DNA of 7,021 bases from NCBI GenBank assembly GCA_020061685.1, contig JAGUXU010000197.1, positions 1-7,021 of the forward strand, written 5' to 3'. The position numbers were made by a program, and so were the translations under genes. The stretch's first letter is position 1, and every line of letters begins with the position of its first letter. Positions 1 through 6,410 of this stretch are shown piece after piece. The DNA comes from Candidatus Omnitrophota bacterium (GTDB lineage Bacteria; Omnitrophota; Gorgyraeia; Pluralincolimonadales; Pluralincolimonadaceae). Below the pieces are notes generated by a model, which ran no database searches, was not told the origin of the DNA, and saw only the letters and a program-made list of their open reading frames with translations.

Positions 1-288
1 CGTATCGATGAAGACATTACATCTCCAGGCATCCGTATTCCAATCCACCGGCTTGGCAAAACAATAGCTTATATAAAGATTCTCGCTGTCTCTGGCAACC
101 CATAATTTCACATAATCTATGGTATCTTGGGTATCGCCGCTCGGGTCTTCCGCCGCCGGCTTGACGGCATTCCATTCGTTGAATTTACCGTCTATCTTAA
201 CATCAGCGGCGCCAACAGCCTCTACGCTAATTGACGCACATGAAACAAGGAACAAAATAGCTAAAACTACCCTTAACCCCTTACCCAT
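1..288 (-). CDS. CBM9-like exported carbohydrate-binding protein, possible lipoprotein (partial, 3' end off window)
   Basis: An open frame of 96 codons runs from an ATG at 288 to the left window edge without a stop, so the gene is truncated by the window, not by mutation. An AGGAGG at 296-301, seven bases before the ATG, fixes the start. The product begins MGKGLR, followed by a hydrophobic stretch ending LVSC (Cys17). LVSC fits a lipobox, so the protein may be a lipoprotein; cleavage by signal peptidase I after VEA (residue 25) is the alternative. The mature part (VKIDGKFNEW, then NLYISYC, then KP, then NVFID) matches the neighbouring gene at 309-914 nearly motif for motif, so the two are tandem paralogues. 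The fold is the CBM9/DOMON-like beta sandwich seen in many small exported proteins of glycan-degrading bacteria. No catalytic domain is visible in the part present. It is probably the last or a late gene of the operon. Ligand unknown. Confidence 0.82.
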   Translation of the reverse strand, partial: MGKGLRVVLAILFLVSCASISVEAVGAADVKIDGKFNEWNAVKPAAEDPSGDTQDTIDYVKLWVARDSENLYISYCFAKPVDWNTDAWRCNVFIDT

Positions 289-295
289 TTCAGCC

Positions 296-301
296 CCTCC
301 T
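296..301 (-). promoter_or_regulatory. Shine-Dalgarno for the tandem CBM9-like gene
   Basis: On the minus strand this reads AGGAGG, inside a longer run AAAGGAGGGG, with seven bases to the ATG at 288. It occupies most of the 20-bp gap after the stop codon of the upstream paralogue, so no terminator or promoter separates the two genes. Confidence 0.75.
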
Positions 302-308
302 TTTTTTA

Positions 309-914
309 CTACTCCCCTTTGATAACAAAGCTTTTATTGATGTTATCATCGGGGACATAGTCCGTTACGCTGACATTATCCCCATAAAACAGGACGCGGA
401 AGTCTTGCTTATTATTCAGGCCGAGCGAGGACAGGGGAACCTTCATCTCGATCTGGCTACCCTCGATTTTGTATACAGCGGCTCCTTTCTTCTTCCACTC
501 CCATACCCTATTAGGGCTGCCGCTAAACTCAAAAACCGTCGCTCCCTGAACAAGATAATCCGCCCCAAGGGCCCAATTCCCGTCCCACCCCCTATAGCCG
601 GTGCTAAGGTCGTTGTCCGCATCGACAAAGACATTATACCGATACGCCTCATTCTCAAAATTGATCGGCTTCGTGCAGCAATAACTGATGTAAAGATTTT
701 TGCCGGCCACTTCCGCCCAAACCTTGGAAAAATTTACCCGCTCCGTATCCGGTATATCTTTTATTGAATCGTCCGCCAAAGGCTTAAGTCTCTTCCATTC
801 ATCGAATTTACCGTCTACGGACATTGTTACTTTTATCGCCGGAATTTCAGCTTGAGTTGTAGATTCAATTATAAATAACAAAAATAAAACCGCCGCTGCT
901 TTTGTTATTCTCAC
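309..914 (-). CDS. CBM9-like exported carbohydrate-binding protein, 201 aa
   Basis: The frame could be opened at an ATG at 962, but that lies inside the 3' end of the GH36-like gene and gives a non-signal-like leader. I choose the GTG at 914, which has AGGAGG at 923-928 with eight bases of spacing and produces a clean type I signal peptide (MRITKAAAVLFLLFIIESTTQA, cleavage likely after residue 22). Mature motifs include VDGKFDEW (33-40), NLYISYC (73-79), a calcium-loop-like DADNDLSTGY (98-107) and GADY (117-120), then VWEW near 128-130. This order is typical of CBM9-like/DOMON-like domains in stand-alone exported proteins. No catalytic residues or anchor are visible. It is paralogous to the gene at 1-288 and more distantly to that at 4620-5294. 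The role is probably glycan or sugar binding outside the cytoplasm; the ligand cannot be read from sequence. The start is 22 bp past the GH36-like stop, so the genes are co-transcribed and may be translationally coupled. Confidence 0.85.
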   Translation of the reverse strand: MRITKAAAVLFLLFIIESTTQAEIPAIKVTMSVDGKFDEWKRLKPLADDSIKDIPDTERVNFSKVWAEVAGKNLYISYCCTKPINFENEAYRYNVFVDADNDLSTGYRGWDGNWALGADYLVQGATVFEFSGSPNRVWEWKKKGAAVYKIEGSQIEMKVPLSSLGLNNKQDFRVLFYGDNVSVTDYVPDDNINKSFVIKGE

Positions 915-922
915 TGAAACCA

Positions 923-928
923 CCTCCT
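923..928 (-). promoter_or_regulatory. Shine-Dalgarno that decides a GTG start
   Basis: The minus strand reads AGGAGGTG with eight bases between AGGAGG and the GTG at 914. No comparable site stands before the upstream in-frame ATG at 962, which supports the shorter protein with its signal peptide at the very N terminus. Confidence 0.75.
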
Positions 929-936
929 TTTCTTCT

Positions 937-2775
937 TTATTCCAACACCAACATGCCGGCAACCGGAATTTTAACGATACCGCCGTTTCTCAGTTTGACG
1001 GCCTTCTCTTCGACTTTCTCCAGTTTATAATCATAAGCGGTAGCTTTCTTCTCTTCGGCCTTATCGACTTTCACGTAAATATCCTCGTTTCCGGAAGCGT
1101 TCAAGATGAATGTCTTAGCGACCGAGGGGATATACACCTCGCGGCCCGGATGAAGAAGCGTTATCATGTTCTTCTTTCCGTCGGACCTTTGCCACGCGTT
1201 CATCTCGGAGGTTTGAGGCTCGAAGACCCCTTTCATATACAGATCCGTATTCTTGTTGAAGAAATCCAGCCAAGCTTTCAGGACCTGCCCCTGCTCTTCG
1301 GGCAGCTGCAGCACATCAACGGCAAAATTCGGAACGCCGCCGACTATATGCTTAATCAATAAGGTGGCCAAATCACGCGGCCTTTCCGCGAAGGTCCAGA
1401 CGAGATAATCGTTGTGGACGGCCGGGGTATATGCGGCAGGATAGATGACTCTGGCAAAATTGATGTTGATATCAAAAGGCGAATCGCCGCCCCTTAGGGT
1501 AGTTGCGTGTTTGGCGAACTCAACATTTCCGAAGTTATTCTTCTCGCCGATCCATGCATGAGAGTTTATTTTCATGACTCTTTCATACATCTCGGAACAA
1601 AGCTTGGTCATGCCCTGATAGATCGTGCCTACATCGTGATGATGCTTGGCAGTGCATTCCTTTCCTGGAACATAGTCCAAGAGGTCTATCTTCATGCCAT
1701 CGGCGCCGTAACCCATGATCTTCTCCGCGGTCTTGATCATGAACTCCCTTGCCTCGGGATTGCGCGGGCAGAAAACATGGAAATTGCCTCTATGGCGATA
1801 CGGTTTACCGTTAAACTCCACTATCAGTTTCTTAACCTTCGGGAAGACCTTTGCATGCGGCCCGATCAAGGTCGGCCCATACCAAATCAGGGCCAATAAG
1901 CCGAAACTCTTGATAGCCTTTATGGTCTCTTTGATATCGGGATACTTCCAGTTCGATTCCGGCCAGTCGCCCATATCGCTTTCCATGCGTTCGCTGTCAA
2001 GCCCCGTGCCATACCAGCCGTCATCAAGAATAAAAGATTTCATATTCAATTTGGAAGATGCCCGCGCTATTTCTACGATCTTATCATGATTCAGATCGTC
2101 GGAATTATAGGATACCCATGTGCAGAAAGCCGGCTTAAACGCCTCCGGAACAAGATTAAAGTCGAACCCGCCGCGGCGATCCCAGTAATGCTTGCCGTAC
2201 TTTCTTAAAGAGTGGAACCATGTCTTGTCCCCGGTCGTCTGGAAGATGGCGTCCTTAAAGACCTTGGTCTTGCCCATCTTCAGGCCTCTGGTCGGCTTCG
2301 TAAAACGGAAACGGAGCATGCCCCTGTCTACGCGGAGGCTGTTCTTGCGATTGGCGCCCGGAGACAGGAATTCAACCTTTGTCTCCATTAATTCCCCTAA
2401 TAGACCCAAAGCCAGTTCTACTTTGTCGTAGTTATCGAGTAATGCCATAAAAGGATTGCCAAAATTTCTGTCGGTCAACTCGAAAGTTTCGCCCCAGACC
2501 TGACGAGGTAGATAATAATCCATATAGAAACGGCCGCAATCGGGAACTATTACCCTGCCGTAATTAAGCAAAGGCAGCTCTATCTCATAGCTGACATCGC
2601 ACAGATCCATCTCTTTGCCGTCTTTCCTGCGAAGCTCTAACTCCAAATCCTGCTTTAAGCTCACCTTAAGGTCGTAATTGCCTGCCGAATATTCCCCGTC
2701 TTTCCACCCGATACTTCCGAAGCTTCTTTTCCTGCCGTCGATTTTGGCGCTAAAAACAAATGACTCGAACTTCAT
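937..2775 (-). CDS. GH36-type (clan GH-D) alpha-galactosidase-like glycosidase, cytoplasmic, 612 aa
   Basis: The N-terminal 210 residues are beta-rich, as expected of the GH36 sandwich domain. A (beta/alpha)8 barrel follows: FCTWVSYN (217-224), ILDDGWYG (249-256, the family substrate-binding DDGW), LALIWYGP (294-301), DGMKIDLLDY (359-368) and LRGGDSPFD (427-435). A C-terminal beta domain ends at VAGMLVLE. By family knowledge the nucleophile should be Asp364 in KID. The acid/base is likely Asp431 or Asp435; Asp364 to Asp431 is 67 residues, a spacing compatible with compact GH36 enzymes. There is no signal peptide, so it should act in the cytoplasm on imported oligosaccharide. At 612 residues it is shorter than the classical roughly 700-residue GH36 enzymes. 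The KID-LLD and GGDSPFD versions of the motifs are divergent, so substrate (alpha-galactoside or another alpha-glycoside) and even hydrolase versus transferase activity are open. It follows the oxidoreductase gene after 34 bp and is followed by exported binding proteins. Confidence 0.82.
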   Translation of the reverse strand: MKFESFVFSAKIDGRKRSFGSIGWKDGEYSAGNYDLKVSLKQDLELELRRKDGKEMDLCDVSYEIELPLLNYGRVIVPDCGRFYMDYYLPRQVWGETFELTDRNFGNPFMALLDNYDKVELALGLLGELMETKVEFLSPGANRKNSLRVDRGMLRFRFTKPTRGLKMGKTKVFKDAIFQTTGDKTWFHSLRKYGKHYWDRRGGFDFNLVPEAFKPAFCTWVSYNSDDLNHDKIVEIARASSKLNMKSFILDDGWYGTGLDSERMESDMGDWPESNWKYPDIKETIKAIKSFGLLALIWYGPTLIGPHAKVFPKVKKLIVEFNGKPYRHRGNFHVFCPRNPEAREFMIKTAEKIMGYGADGMKIDLLDYVPGKECTAKHHHDVGTIYQGMTKLCSEMYERVMKINSHAWIGEKNNFGNVEFAKHATTLRGGDSPFDININFARVIYPAAYTPAVHNDYLVWTFAERPRDLATLLIKHIVGGVPNFAVDVLQLPEEQGQVLKAWLDFFNKNTDLYMKGVFEPQTSEMNAWQRSDGKKNMITLLHPGREVYIPSVAKTFILNASGNEDIYVKVDKAEEKKATAYDYKLEKVEEKAVKLRNGGIVKIPVAGMLVLE

Positions 2776-2777
2776 TT

Positions 2778-2794
2778 CTCCTTACCCCCTCCTT
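2778..2794 (-). promoter_or_regulatory. Double Shine-Dalgarno before the GH36-like gene
   Basis: Two purine-rich sites precede the ATG at 2775: AAGGAGG (2788-2794) with 12 bases of spacing, rather long, and AAGGAG (2778-2783) with only two, rather short. Neither is ideal alone. No other plausible in-frame start exists nearby, so the ATG stands. Confidence 0.5.
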
Positions 2795-2809
2795 AATTAT
2801 TAGAAAAGT

Positions 2810-3787
2810 TTATAACCTTACCACTTTCCCCGTCTTTGCGGATTCCAAGGCTGCCAAGGCGACTTTCAGTGATTTCGTAGCATCTACTCCGTTAATAGGC
2901 GGATCCAAATCTTTTTCGACACAATTCACGAAAGAAAATAACTCCTTATAGTAGGGACTTTCTTCCGTCGGGCTCGATGGGATTGCTATCTCTTTATCAC
3001 TATCCCCTTTCTTTCCTATACAAAGATTAATGGGTTTAGCCGCGTTGCTGTCAAAATCTATCAAACCTCCATCGCCGGCTATTTCTAAAGCTGATTTAAA
3101 ACTCAAAAAATGGGCCCTGCTGCCTTCAACATGAGCTATAACCCCGTTTTCAAACCTGAGCGTAGCAAGCGCATATTCGGTCCCGTTTTGTCTGGCTTCG
3201 GTTGCGAATACTCTTTTTACATCGCCGAAATACCAGCGCAGCACGTCAAAATCGTGAATCATTAATTCAAGCATAAGGCCGCCGCTTAATTCATAATTTG
3301 AATACCAGTTGTTCCAGCCGGCTACGACGCCCACGCTTCGGCTGGCCCTGACGACCGCGGGCTTCCCCGCGCTGCCCTGCTCTATCAGTTCTCTTATTTT
3401 TGCGTATTCTGGAAAAAATCTTACTACGTGGGCCACCATAAATTTTACGCCGGCCTTCTTACAAATCCGGACCATATCCTGCGCTTCATCCAGATTTCTG
3501 GCAATGGGCTTTTCGCAAATGACATGCTTTCCCGCCATTGCAGCTTTTATCACATATTCCTTATGTATCGGCGTCGGAGTGCAAACATCAATAATATCTA
3601 CCTCGCTTAAATCTATCAGTTCGTCGGCTGAATTAAAGGCTTTTATCTTAAACTCATCCGCCACCGAAGAAGCAGCCTCATTCCTTATATCTGAAATTGC
3701 GATCAACTTAACGTTAGGCATCCCCTGATAGACCGAAGCATGCACCCTGCCTATGCCTCCAGCGCCGATTATTCCAACTTTAAGCAT
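2810..3787 (-). CDS. Gfo/Idh/MocA-family NAD(P)-dependent sugar oxidoreductase, 325 aa
   Basis: The N-terminal Rossmann fold opens with MLKVGIIGAGGIGRVH, carrying the GxGxxG dinucleotide-binding loop at 8-13. An acidic Asp33 at the end of the second strand (AISD) favours NAD over NADP. The family signature CEKPIARN puts the catalytic Lys at position 93. The C-terminal domain has GGLMLELMIHDFDVLRW (169-185), where His178 is the expected catalytic His and Glu174 stands where inositol dehydrogenase-type enzymes have Asp. Length is typical for the family. Members oxidise or reduce a sugar or cyclitol hydroxyl, and some act as NAD-recycling glycosidases (GH109) or make 3-keto-glycosides for a later elimination step. 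The start lies 12 bp after the stop of the isomerase gene, with only a weak GAGAGA ribosome site, suggesting coupling. Together with the isomerase and the GH36-like gene it probably processes the released or intact sugar. The exact substrate cannot be read from the sequence. Confidence 0.9.
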   Translation of the reverse strand: MLKVGIIGAGGIGRVHASVYQGMPNVKLIAISDIRNEAASSVADEFKIKAFNSADELIDLSEVDIIDVCTPTPIHKEYVIKAAMAGKHVICEKPIARNLDEAQDMVRICKKAGVKFMVAHVVRFFPEYAKIRELIEQGSAGKPAVVRASRSVGVVAGWNNWYSNYELSGGLMLELMIHDFDVLRWYFGDVKRVFATEARQNGTEYALATLRFENGVIAHVEGSRAHFLSFKSALEIAGDGGLIDFDSNAAKPINLCIGKKGDSDKEIAIPSSPTEESPYYKELFSFVNCVEKDLDPPINGVDATKSLKVALAALESAKTGKVVRL

Positions 3788-3799
3788 CGCCGTATCTCT

Positions 3800-4618
3800 C
3801 TAATTCCTGCCCATTATTTTATCCATACTCGCAGAGGTCCCGTATATTAGCGATTCCGGATAAAATTTGGGAGGAAATAATTCTGCCGTTAAAAAACCGT
3901 CATAACCTACTTTTCGGAATGTGTCCATTACACCGGGCCAGTTCACATCCCCCTCCAAAAGATTAACAAAACCCGGCAGCGTTGCAACCGCCGTCTTAAA
4001 ATCCTTTATGTGGACCCGTTTGATCAATTTACCGAGCGCCTTGATCCAGTGCTCCGGATAGCCAAAGGCGAGAACGTTCCCAACGTCAAAATAAGCCCTG
4101 ACATATTCGCTCTTGAAGCCGAGAACAAAATCTCTCATTTCAAGCGGGCTCAATAAAAACTTATTCCACACATTTTCAACGCATATGGCAACCTTATACT
4201 TCTCCGCTGCGGGTATTAACTTTTTTATGGCTTCGCAGGAACGTTTATAAGCCTCCTCGTAAGGAACTTCTTCTGTGACCATCCCCGGGACAACCAATAT
4301 GGCATCAGTTTTAAGCCACGAAGCGACCTCAAGCATCTTCTTGACTATGCCGACGGCTTTTTCTCTGACCTCGGCCTCGGGGCTGGTCAGGGAATATTTC
4401 CAGAATAACCCCGTGGAGAGGCTGCTTATTTGAAGATCGTCCTGCTCGGCGTTTTTTACGATCTCGTCGATCTCTTTTTGCGTAGAGTAGAGGTTTATCT
4501 CTCCCTCTTCGGCAATGTTTACTTCGATACTCTCAAAACCGGCTTTCTTGGCGAGACCGAAAGACTGCTCAAGAGATAAATCCACCGAAAATGCCCAATG
4601 ATTAATACCTTTCTTCAT
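3800..4618 (-). CDS. Sugar (phosphate) isomerase/epimerase, xylose isomerase-like TIM barrel, 272 aa
   Basis: This is a member of the AP endonuclease 2/xylose isomerase-like TIM-barrel family. The four expected divalent-metal ligands are readable in order: Glu148 (CVENVWN), Asp178 (YFDVGN), His203 (RVHIKD) and Glu246 (LTAEL). The pattern resembles ketose 3-epimerases of the D-tagatose 3-epimerase type. EGDVNWPGV (222-230) is the usual loop near the last ligand. Length (272) is standard, and no signal peptide is present, so it is cytoplasmic. The ATG at 4618 lies one base after the TAA of the preceding CBM9-like gene, with GGAG nine bases upstream, so translation is probably coupled. Likely roles are epimerisation or isomerisation of a keto sugar, or, by analogy to enzyme pairs of this fold with Gfo/Idh proteins, an elimination step on a 3-keto-glycoside. 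The second option is inference from the neighbour gene only. Confidence 0.87.
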   Translation of the reverse strand: MKKGINHWAFSVDLSLEQSFGLAKKAGFESIEVNIAEEGEINLYSTQKEIDEIVKNAEQDDLQISSLSTGLFWKYSLTSPEAEVREKAVGIVKKMLEVASWLKTDAILVVPGMVTEEVPYEEAYKRSCEAIKKLIPAAEKYKVAICVENVWNKFLLSPLEMRDFVLGFKSEYVRAYFDVGNVLAFGYPEHWIKALGKLIKRVHIKDFKTAVATLPGFVNLLEGDVNWPGVMDTFRKVGYDGFLTAELFPPKFYPESLIYGTSASMDKIMGRN

Positions 4619-4619
4619 C

Positions 4620-5294
4620 TTATTTTTCTCCAGTTTTTTGTCCGGCTACAGGGTTTAATTTCACTTCTACTAGGGGTAAAGAACTAAAATCCAAAGGTAT
4701 GTTTCCGGAATGAGGCATGGTATCGATAAGGTTTCTCCAGTCGCTGCTGTTCAATTGGTTCACAACTTTTATTTTACCGCTTTTACCTATCTCGATTGCT
4801 TCCAGAGGTATCGCCGATTCTATGGTATGGCCATCGCAAACGCAGGTGATGTCGCCATATTTATGCCAGCTCCATGCCCGCTGGGAAGTACCGTTAAATT
4901 TAAAGAATGATTTACCCAAAAGCATATAATCCATGCCCCTTATATTGCTGTCCGGAGCACCCGAAATAAACCCCGTGGATACGTCATCATTCGTGTCCAT
5001 GAATAAGGTGTAGGTATCGACCTTAACGGCTCTGCCTGTCAAATCAGCGCGGATGACCAGATACTGATTTGATCTCGCGGCATAAAACGCCACGAAGGCG
5101 GGACGGCCTTCGAGAGGTGTCTTGGCCTCAACCGTAACTAAAGGGCTGATATCCATCCAGTCGTTTTTGTTGCCGTCGATGCTTATCATGGGGACAGATG
5201 CGGCAACTGCAATTTGAGATACTGCAGAGAATAAAATTAAAAAAACTGCCGCCTTAATCAAACTCGTTTTAATTCCGGATGCCGTAATGTCCAC
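4620..5294 (-). CDS. CBM9-like exported carbohydrate-binding protein, 224 aa
   Basis: The chosen start is a GTG at 5294, inside the 3' end of lacI, with a weak GAGAG upstream. A TTG about 11 codons later (LIKAAVFLILFSAVSQIAVAA) would give a more compact signal peptide and cannot be excluded. Either way the exported part begins near SVPMISIDGNKNDW (33-46). The family motifs DTNDDVSTGF (100-109, calcium-loop-like), GMDY (120-123) and AWSW (140-143), plus the IESAIPLEAI strand (158-167), match the protein at 309-914 in order, although overall similarity is lower than within the left-hand pair. No catalytic domain, membrane anchor or dockerin is visible. The gene overlaps the repressor gene by 26 bp and abuts the isomerase gene, so it sits inside the operon between regulator and enzymes. 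A role in extracytoplasmic sugar binding is inferred from the fold. Confidence 0.8.
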   Translation of the reverse strand: MDITASGIKTSLIKAAVFLILFSAVSQIAVAASVPMISIDGNKNDWMDISPLVTVEAKTPLEGRPAFVAFYAARSNQYLVIRADLTGRAVKVDTYTLFMDTNDDVSTGFISGAPDSNIRGMDYMLLGKSFFKFNGTSQRAWSWHKYGDITCVCDGHTIESAIPLEAIEIGKSGKIKVVNQLNSSDWRNLIDTMPHSGNIPLDFSSLPLVEVKLNPVAGQKTGEK

Positions 5295-6300
5295 TTGATT
5301 CTCTCACAACCAACGTTGTTTTTAATATTCTCTTCAATCGCCCTGTTTTTCTTCTGCCGCTTTTATTGATATCTTCTATCAGGGCCTTCGCCGCTTCTTT
5401 CCCTATCTCGATCATCGGAACTTTTGCGGTAGTAAGAGCGGGCTTAGTATAAGAAGATAAGATGATATCGTCAAAACCCACCACAGATATATCTTCGGGA
5501 ATCCTTAAATCAGCCTGTTGGATTGCCTTCATCGCTCCGATAGCCATAATATCGCTGATCCCGAATAATCCGGTAAACTCAATTTTATCTGTTAATAATT
5601 TTTTAACTGCTTCGAACGATTTTCTTTCCGAAAATCCTCCTTCCACTATCAAATTCTCGTATATCTTTAAATTATACTTCCTAAGGGCCGCTTTATAGCC
5701 GGCCAGTCTTTGGCGGTCGGAATTAATCGTCAGGTCTCCTCTGACGCAACAGATCTTCTTGTGGCCCAGCTTAATTAAATGCTCCGTGGCTATTCTCGCC
5801 CCTCCTTCGTAATCGACCGTAACGCAATTCGCGTTTTTAGCGGATTCGTTTATCAGCACAAAGGGAATGCCCTTCTGCCTTAACCGAGAGATGAGATGCG
5901 GATCCGTCTCATCCAACAAGACCAACAAACCGTCGCTGAACAAGCCTTCCTTAAGCCGTGTGCTATCTTGTGATTCGTCTTTATACGGTTCATTGATGTG
6001 AAGCATCAAGGTATATCCTTCTCTTTGGGCCACATTCCAAATCCCGTCGACTATCTGCGAGAAGAAGAATGTTGAAAACATCGAGTCTCCTTTGGGAATG
6101 ACCAACTCCAGGATATTGCTCTTTCTTCTAATCAAACTTCTGGCCATCTCATTGGGGCGGTAGCCCAGCTGCTTAACCGCTTTTAAGATATTCTCTTGGT
6201 TCTTCTTGCTTATTTGTCCCTTATATTTGTCGTTTAATACCAGCGAAACCGCCGCCGGGGAAACCTTAGCTAATTTAGCTACATCCTTTATGTTTGCCAT
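5269..6300 (-). CDS. LacI/GalR-family transcriptional repressor of the operon, 343 aa
   Basis: The helix-turn-helix is at the N terminus (NIKDVAKLAKVSPAAVSLVLN, 3-23) and the hinge helix RPNEMARSLIRRKS (48-61) keeps Leu56, the residue that wedges into the operator centre in LacI proteins. The rest is a periplasmic-binding-protein-like effector domain: SDGLLVLLDE, HLIKLGHKKICCVRG, DRQRLAGYKAAL, a GISDIMAIGAMKAIQQ helix and IPEDISVVGFDDI near the end. Length is typical. Recognition positions 15, 16 and 20 are Pro, Ala and Leu. The ATG at 6300 has AGGTAGG at 6307-6313 with six bases of spacing. Two inverted repeats with TTTTAG arms lie directly upstream over a strong promoter, indicating autoregulation and control of the whole downstream operon. 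The effector is presumably a sugar or oligosaccharide related to the GH36-like substrate, which is inference. Confidence 0.93.
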   Translation of the reverse strand: MANIKDVAKLAKVSPAAVSLVLNDKYKGQISKKNQENILKAVKQLGYRPNEMARSLIRRKSNILELVIPKGDSMFSTFFFSQIVDGIWNVAQREGYTLMLHINEPYKDESQDSTRLKEGLFSDGLLVLLDETDPHLISRLRQKGIPFVLINESAKNANCVTVDYEGGARIATEHLIKLGHKKICCVRGDLTINSDRQRLAGYKAALRKYNLKIYENLIVEGGFSERKSFEAVKKLLTDKIEFTGLFGISDIMAIGAMKAIQQADLRIPEDISVVGFDDIILSSYTKPALTTAKVPMIEIGKEAAKALIEDINKSGRRKTGRLKRILKTTLVVRESSGHYGIRN

Positions 6301-6317
6301 TTTTAGCCTACCTAAAA
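6301..6317. promoter_or_regulatory. Operator O1, proximal inverted repeat
   Basis: The plus strand reads TTTTAGCCTACCTAAAA: perfect six-base arms TTTTAG/CTAAAA on either side of a five-base centre when read on the minus strand (centre GTAGG). It abuts the lacI start codon and contains the AGGTAGG ribosome site, so a bound repressor would cover the translation start region of its own gene. Binding of the encoded LacI protein is inferred from position and symmetry. Confidence 0.72.
6307..6313 (-). promoter_or_regulatory. lacI Shine-Dalgarno, embedded in O1
   Basis: The minus strand reads AGGTAGG, one base off the AGGAGG consensus, six bases before the ATG at 6300. Its bases form the centre of the proximal operator, so sequence here is under two constraints. 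Confidence 0.55.
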
Positions 6318-6319
6318 GG

Positions 6320-6335
6320 TTTTAGCCAACTAAAA
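6320..6335. promoter_or_regulatory. Operator O2, distal inverted repeat over the -10
   Basis: The plus strand reads TTTTAGCCAACTAAAA: perfect TTTTAG/CTAAAA arms with a four-base centre. It repeats the sequence of O1 in direct orientation (TTTTAGCC shared) with centres about 18-19 bp apart, less than two helical turns. It overlaps the -10 element at 6334-6339 and the predicted start point near 6327, as expected of a repressing operator. Confidence 0.75.
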
Positions 6336-6362
6336 TATACCCTATCACGCCATATTTGTCAA
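6334..6362 (-). promoter_or_regulatory. Proximal sigma70-type promoter P2 of the lacI operon
   Basis: The minus strand carries TTGACA (6357-6362), a 17-bp spacer and TATATT (6334-6339). The -35 is a perfect match, the spacing is optimal and the -10 has one mismatch to TATAAT. Transcription should start near 6327, leaving a leader of about 27 bases before the lacI ATG. The -10 overlaps operator O2, so the repressor should block it. Confidence 0.8.
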
Positions 6363-6410
6363 GGGCGAAATTTTTAGCTGGAATTTTATGATTTTCTTCA
6401 GCGCAGGCAT
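6345..6410 (-). CDS. Candidate 21-codon small ORF in the operon leader
   Basis: An ATG at 6410 opens 21 codons (MPALKKIIKFQLKISPLTNM and A) ending in TGA-TAG. A GGAGG lies about seven bases upstream, good spacing. The peptide is basic and partly hydrophobic, but nothing in it is recognisable. It overlaps the proximal promoter, so it could only be made from the distal promoter at 6470-6497. It may be a leader peptide or chance; no homology can be judged here. Confidence 0.22.
   Translation of the reverse strand: MPALKKIIKFQLKISPLTNMA
6372..6377. promoter_or_regulatory. Possible third operator half-site upstream of P2
   Basis: A single TTTTAG on the plus strand stands just upstream of the P2 -35. 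Its partner arm is missing (the flanking sequence is TTTTAGCTGGAATTTT), so at best it is an auxiliary half-site. The motif is short and AT-rich and could be chance. Confidence 0.2.

Noticed and set aside
405..767. Plus-strand open frame of 120 codons opposite the CBM9-like gene
   Set aside because: It is a shadow of the minus-strand gene, with no ribosome site or recognisable motif, and the minus-strand frame has a signal peptide and conserved family motifs.
915..962. N-terminal extension of the CBM9-like protein starting at an ATG at 962
   Set aside because: It overlaps the GH36-like 3' end, has no ribosome site and would bury the signal peptide behind 16 residues; the GTG at 914 has an ideal Shine-Dalgarno.
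1507..2089. Long plus-strand open frames opposite the GH36-like gene
   Set aside because: They lie antisense to the barrel-encoding part of a clear glycosidase and show no motif or initiation signal.
2742..2755. TTTTGGCGCTAAAA, a near-palindrome resembling a LacI-family operator inside the 5' end of the GH36-like gene
   Set aside because: One arm has a mismatch, the centre is two bases instead of the four or five seen in O1 and O2, and it lies in well-constrained coding sequence. A chance match is more likely.
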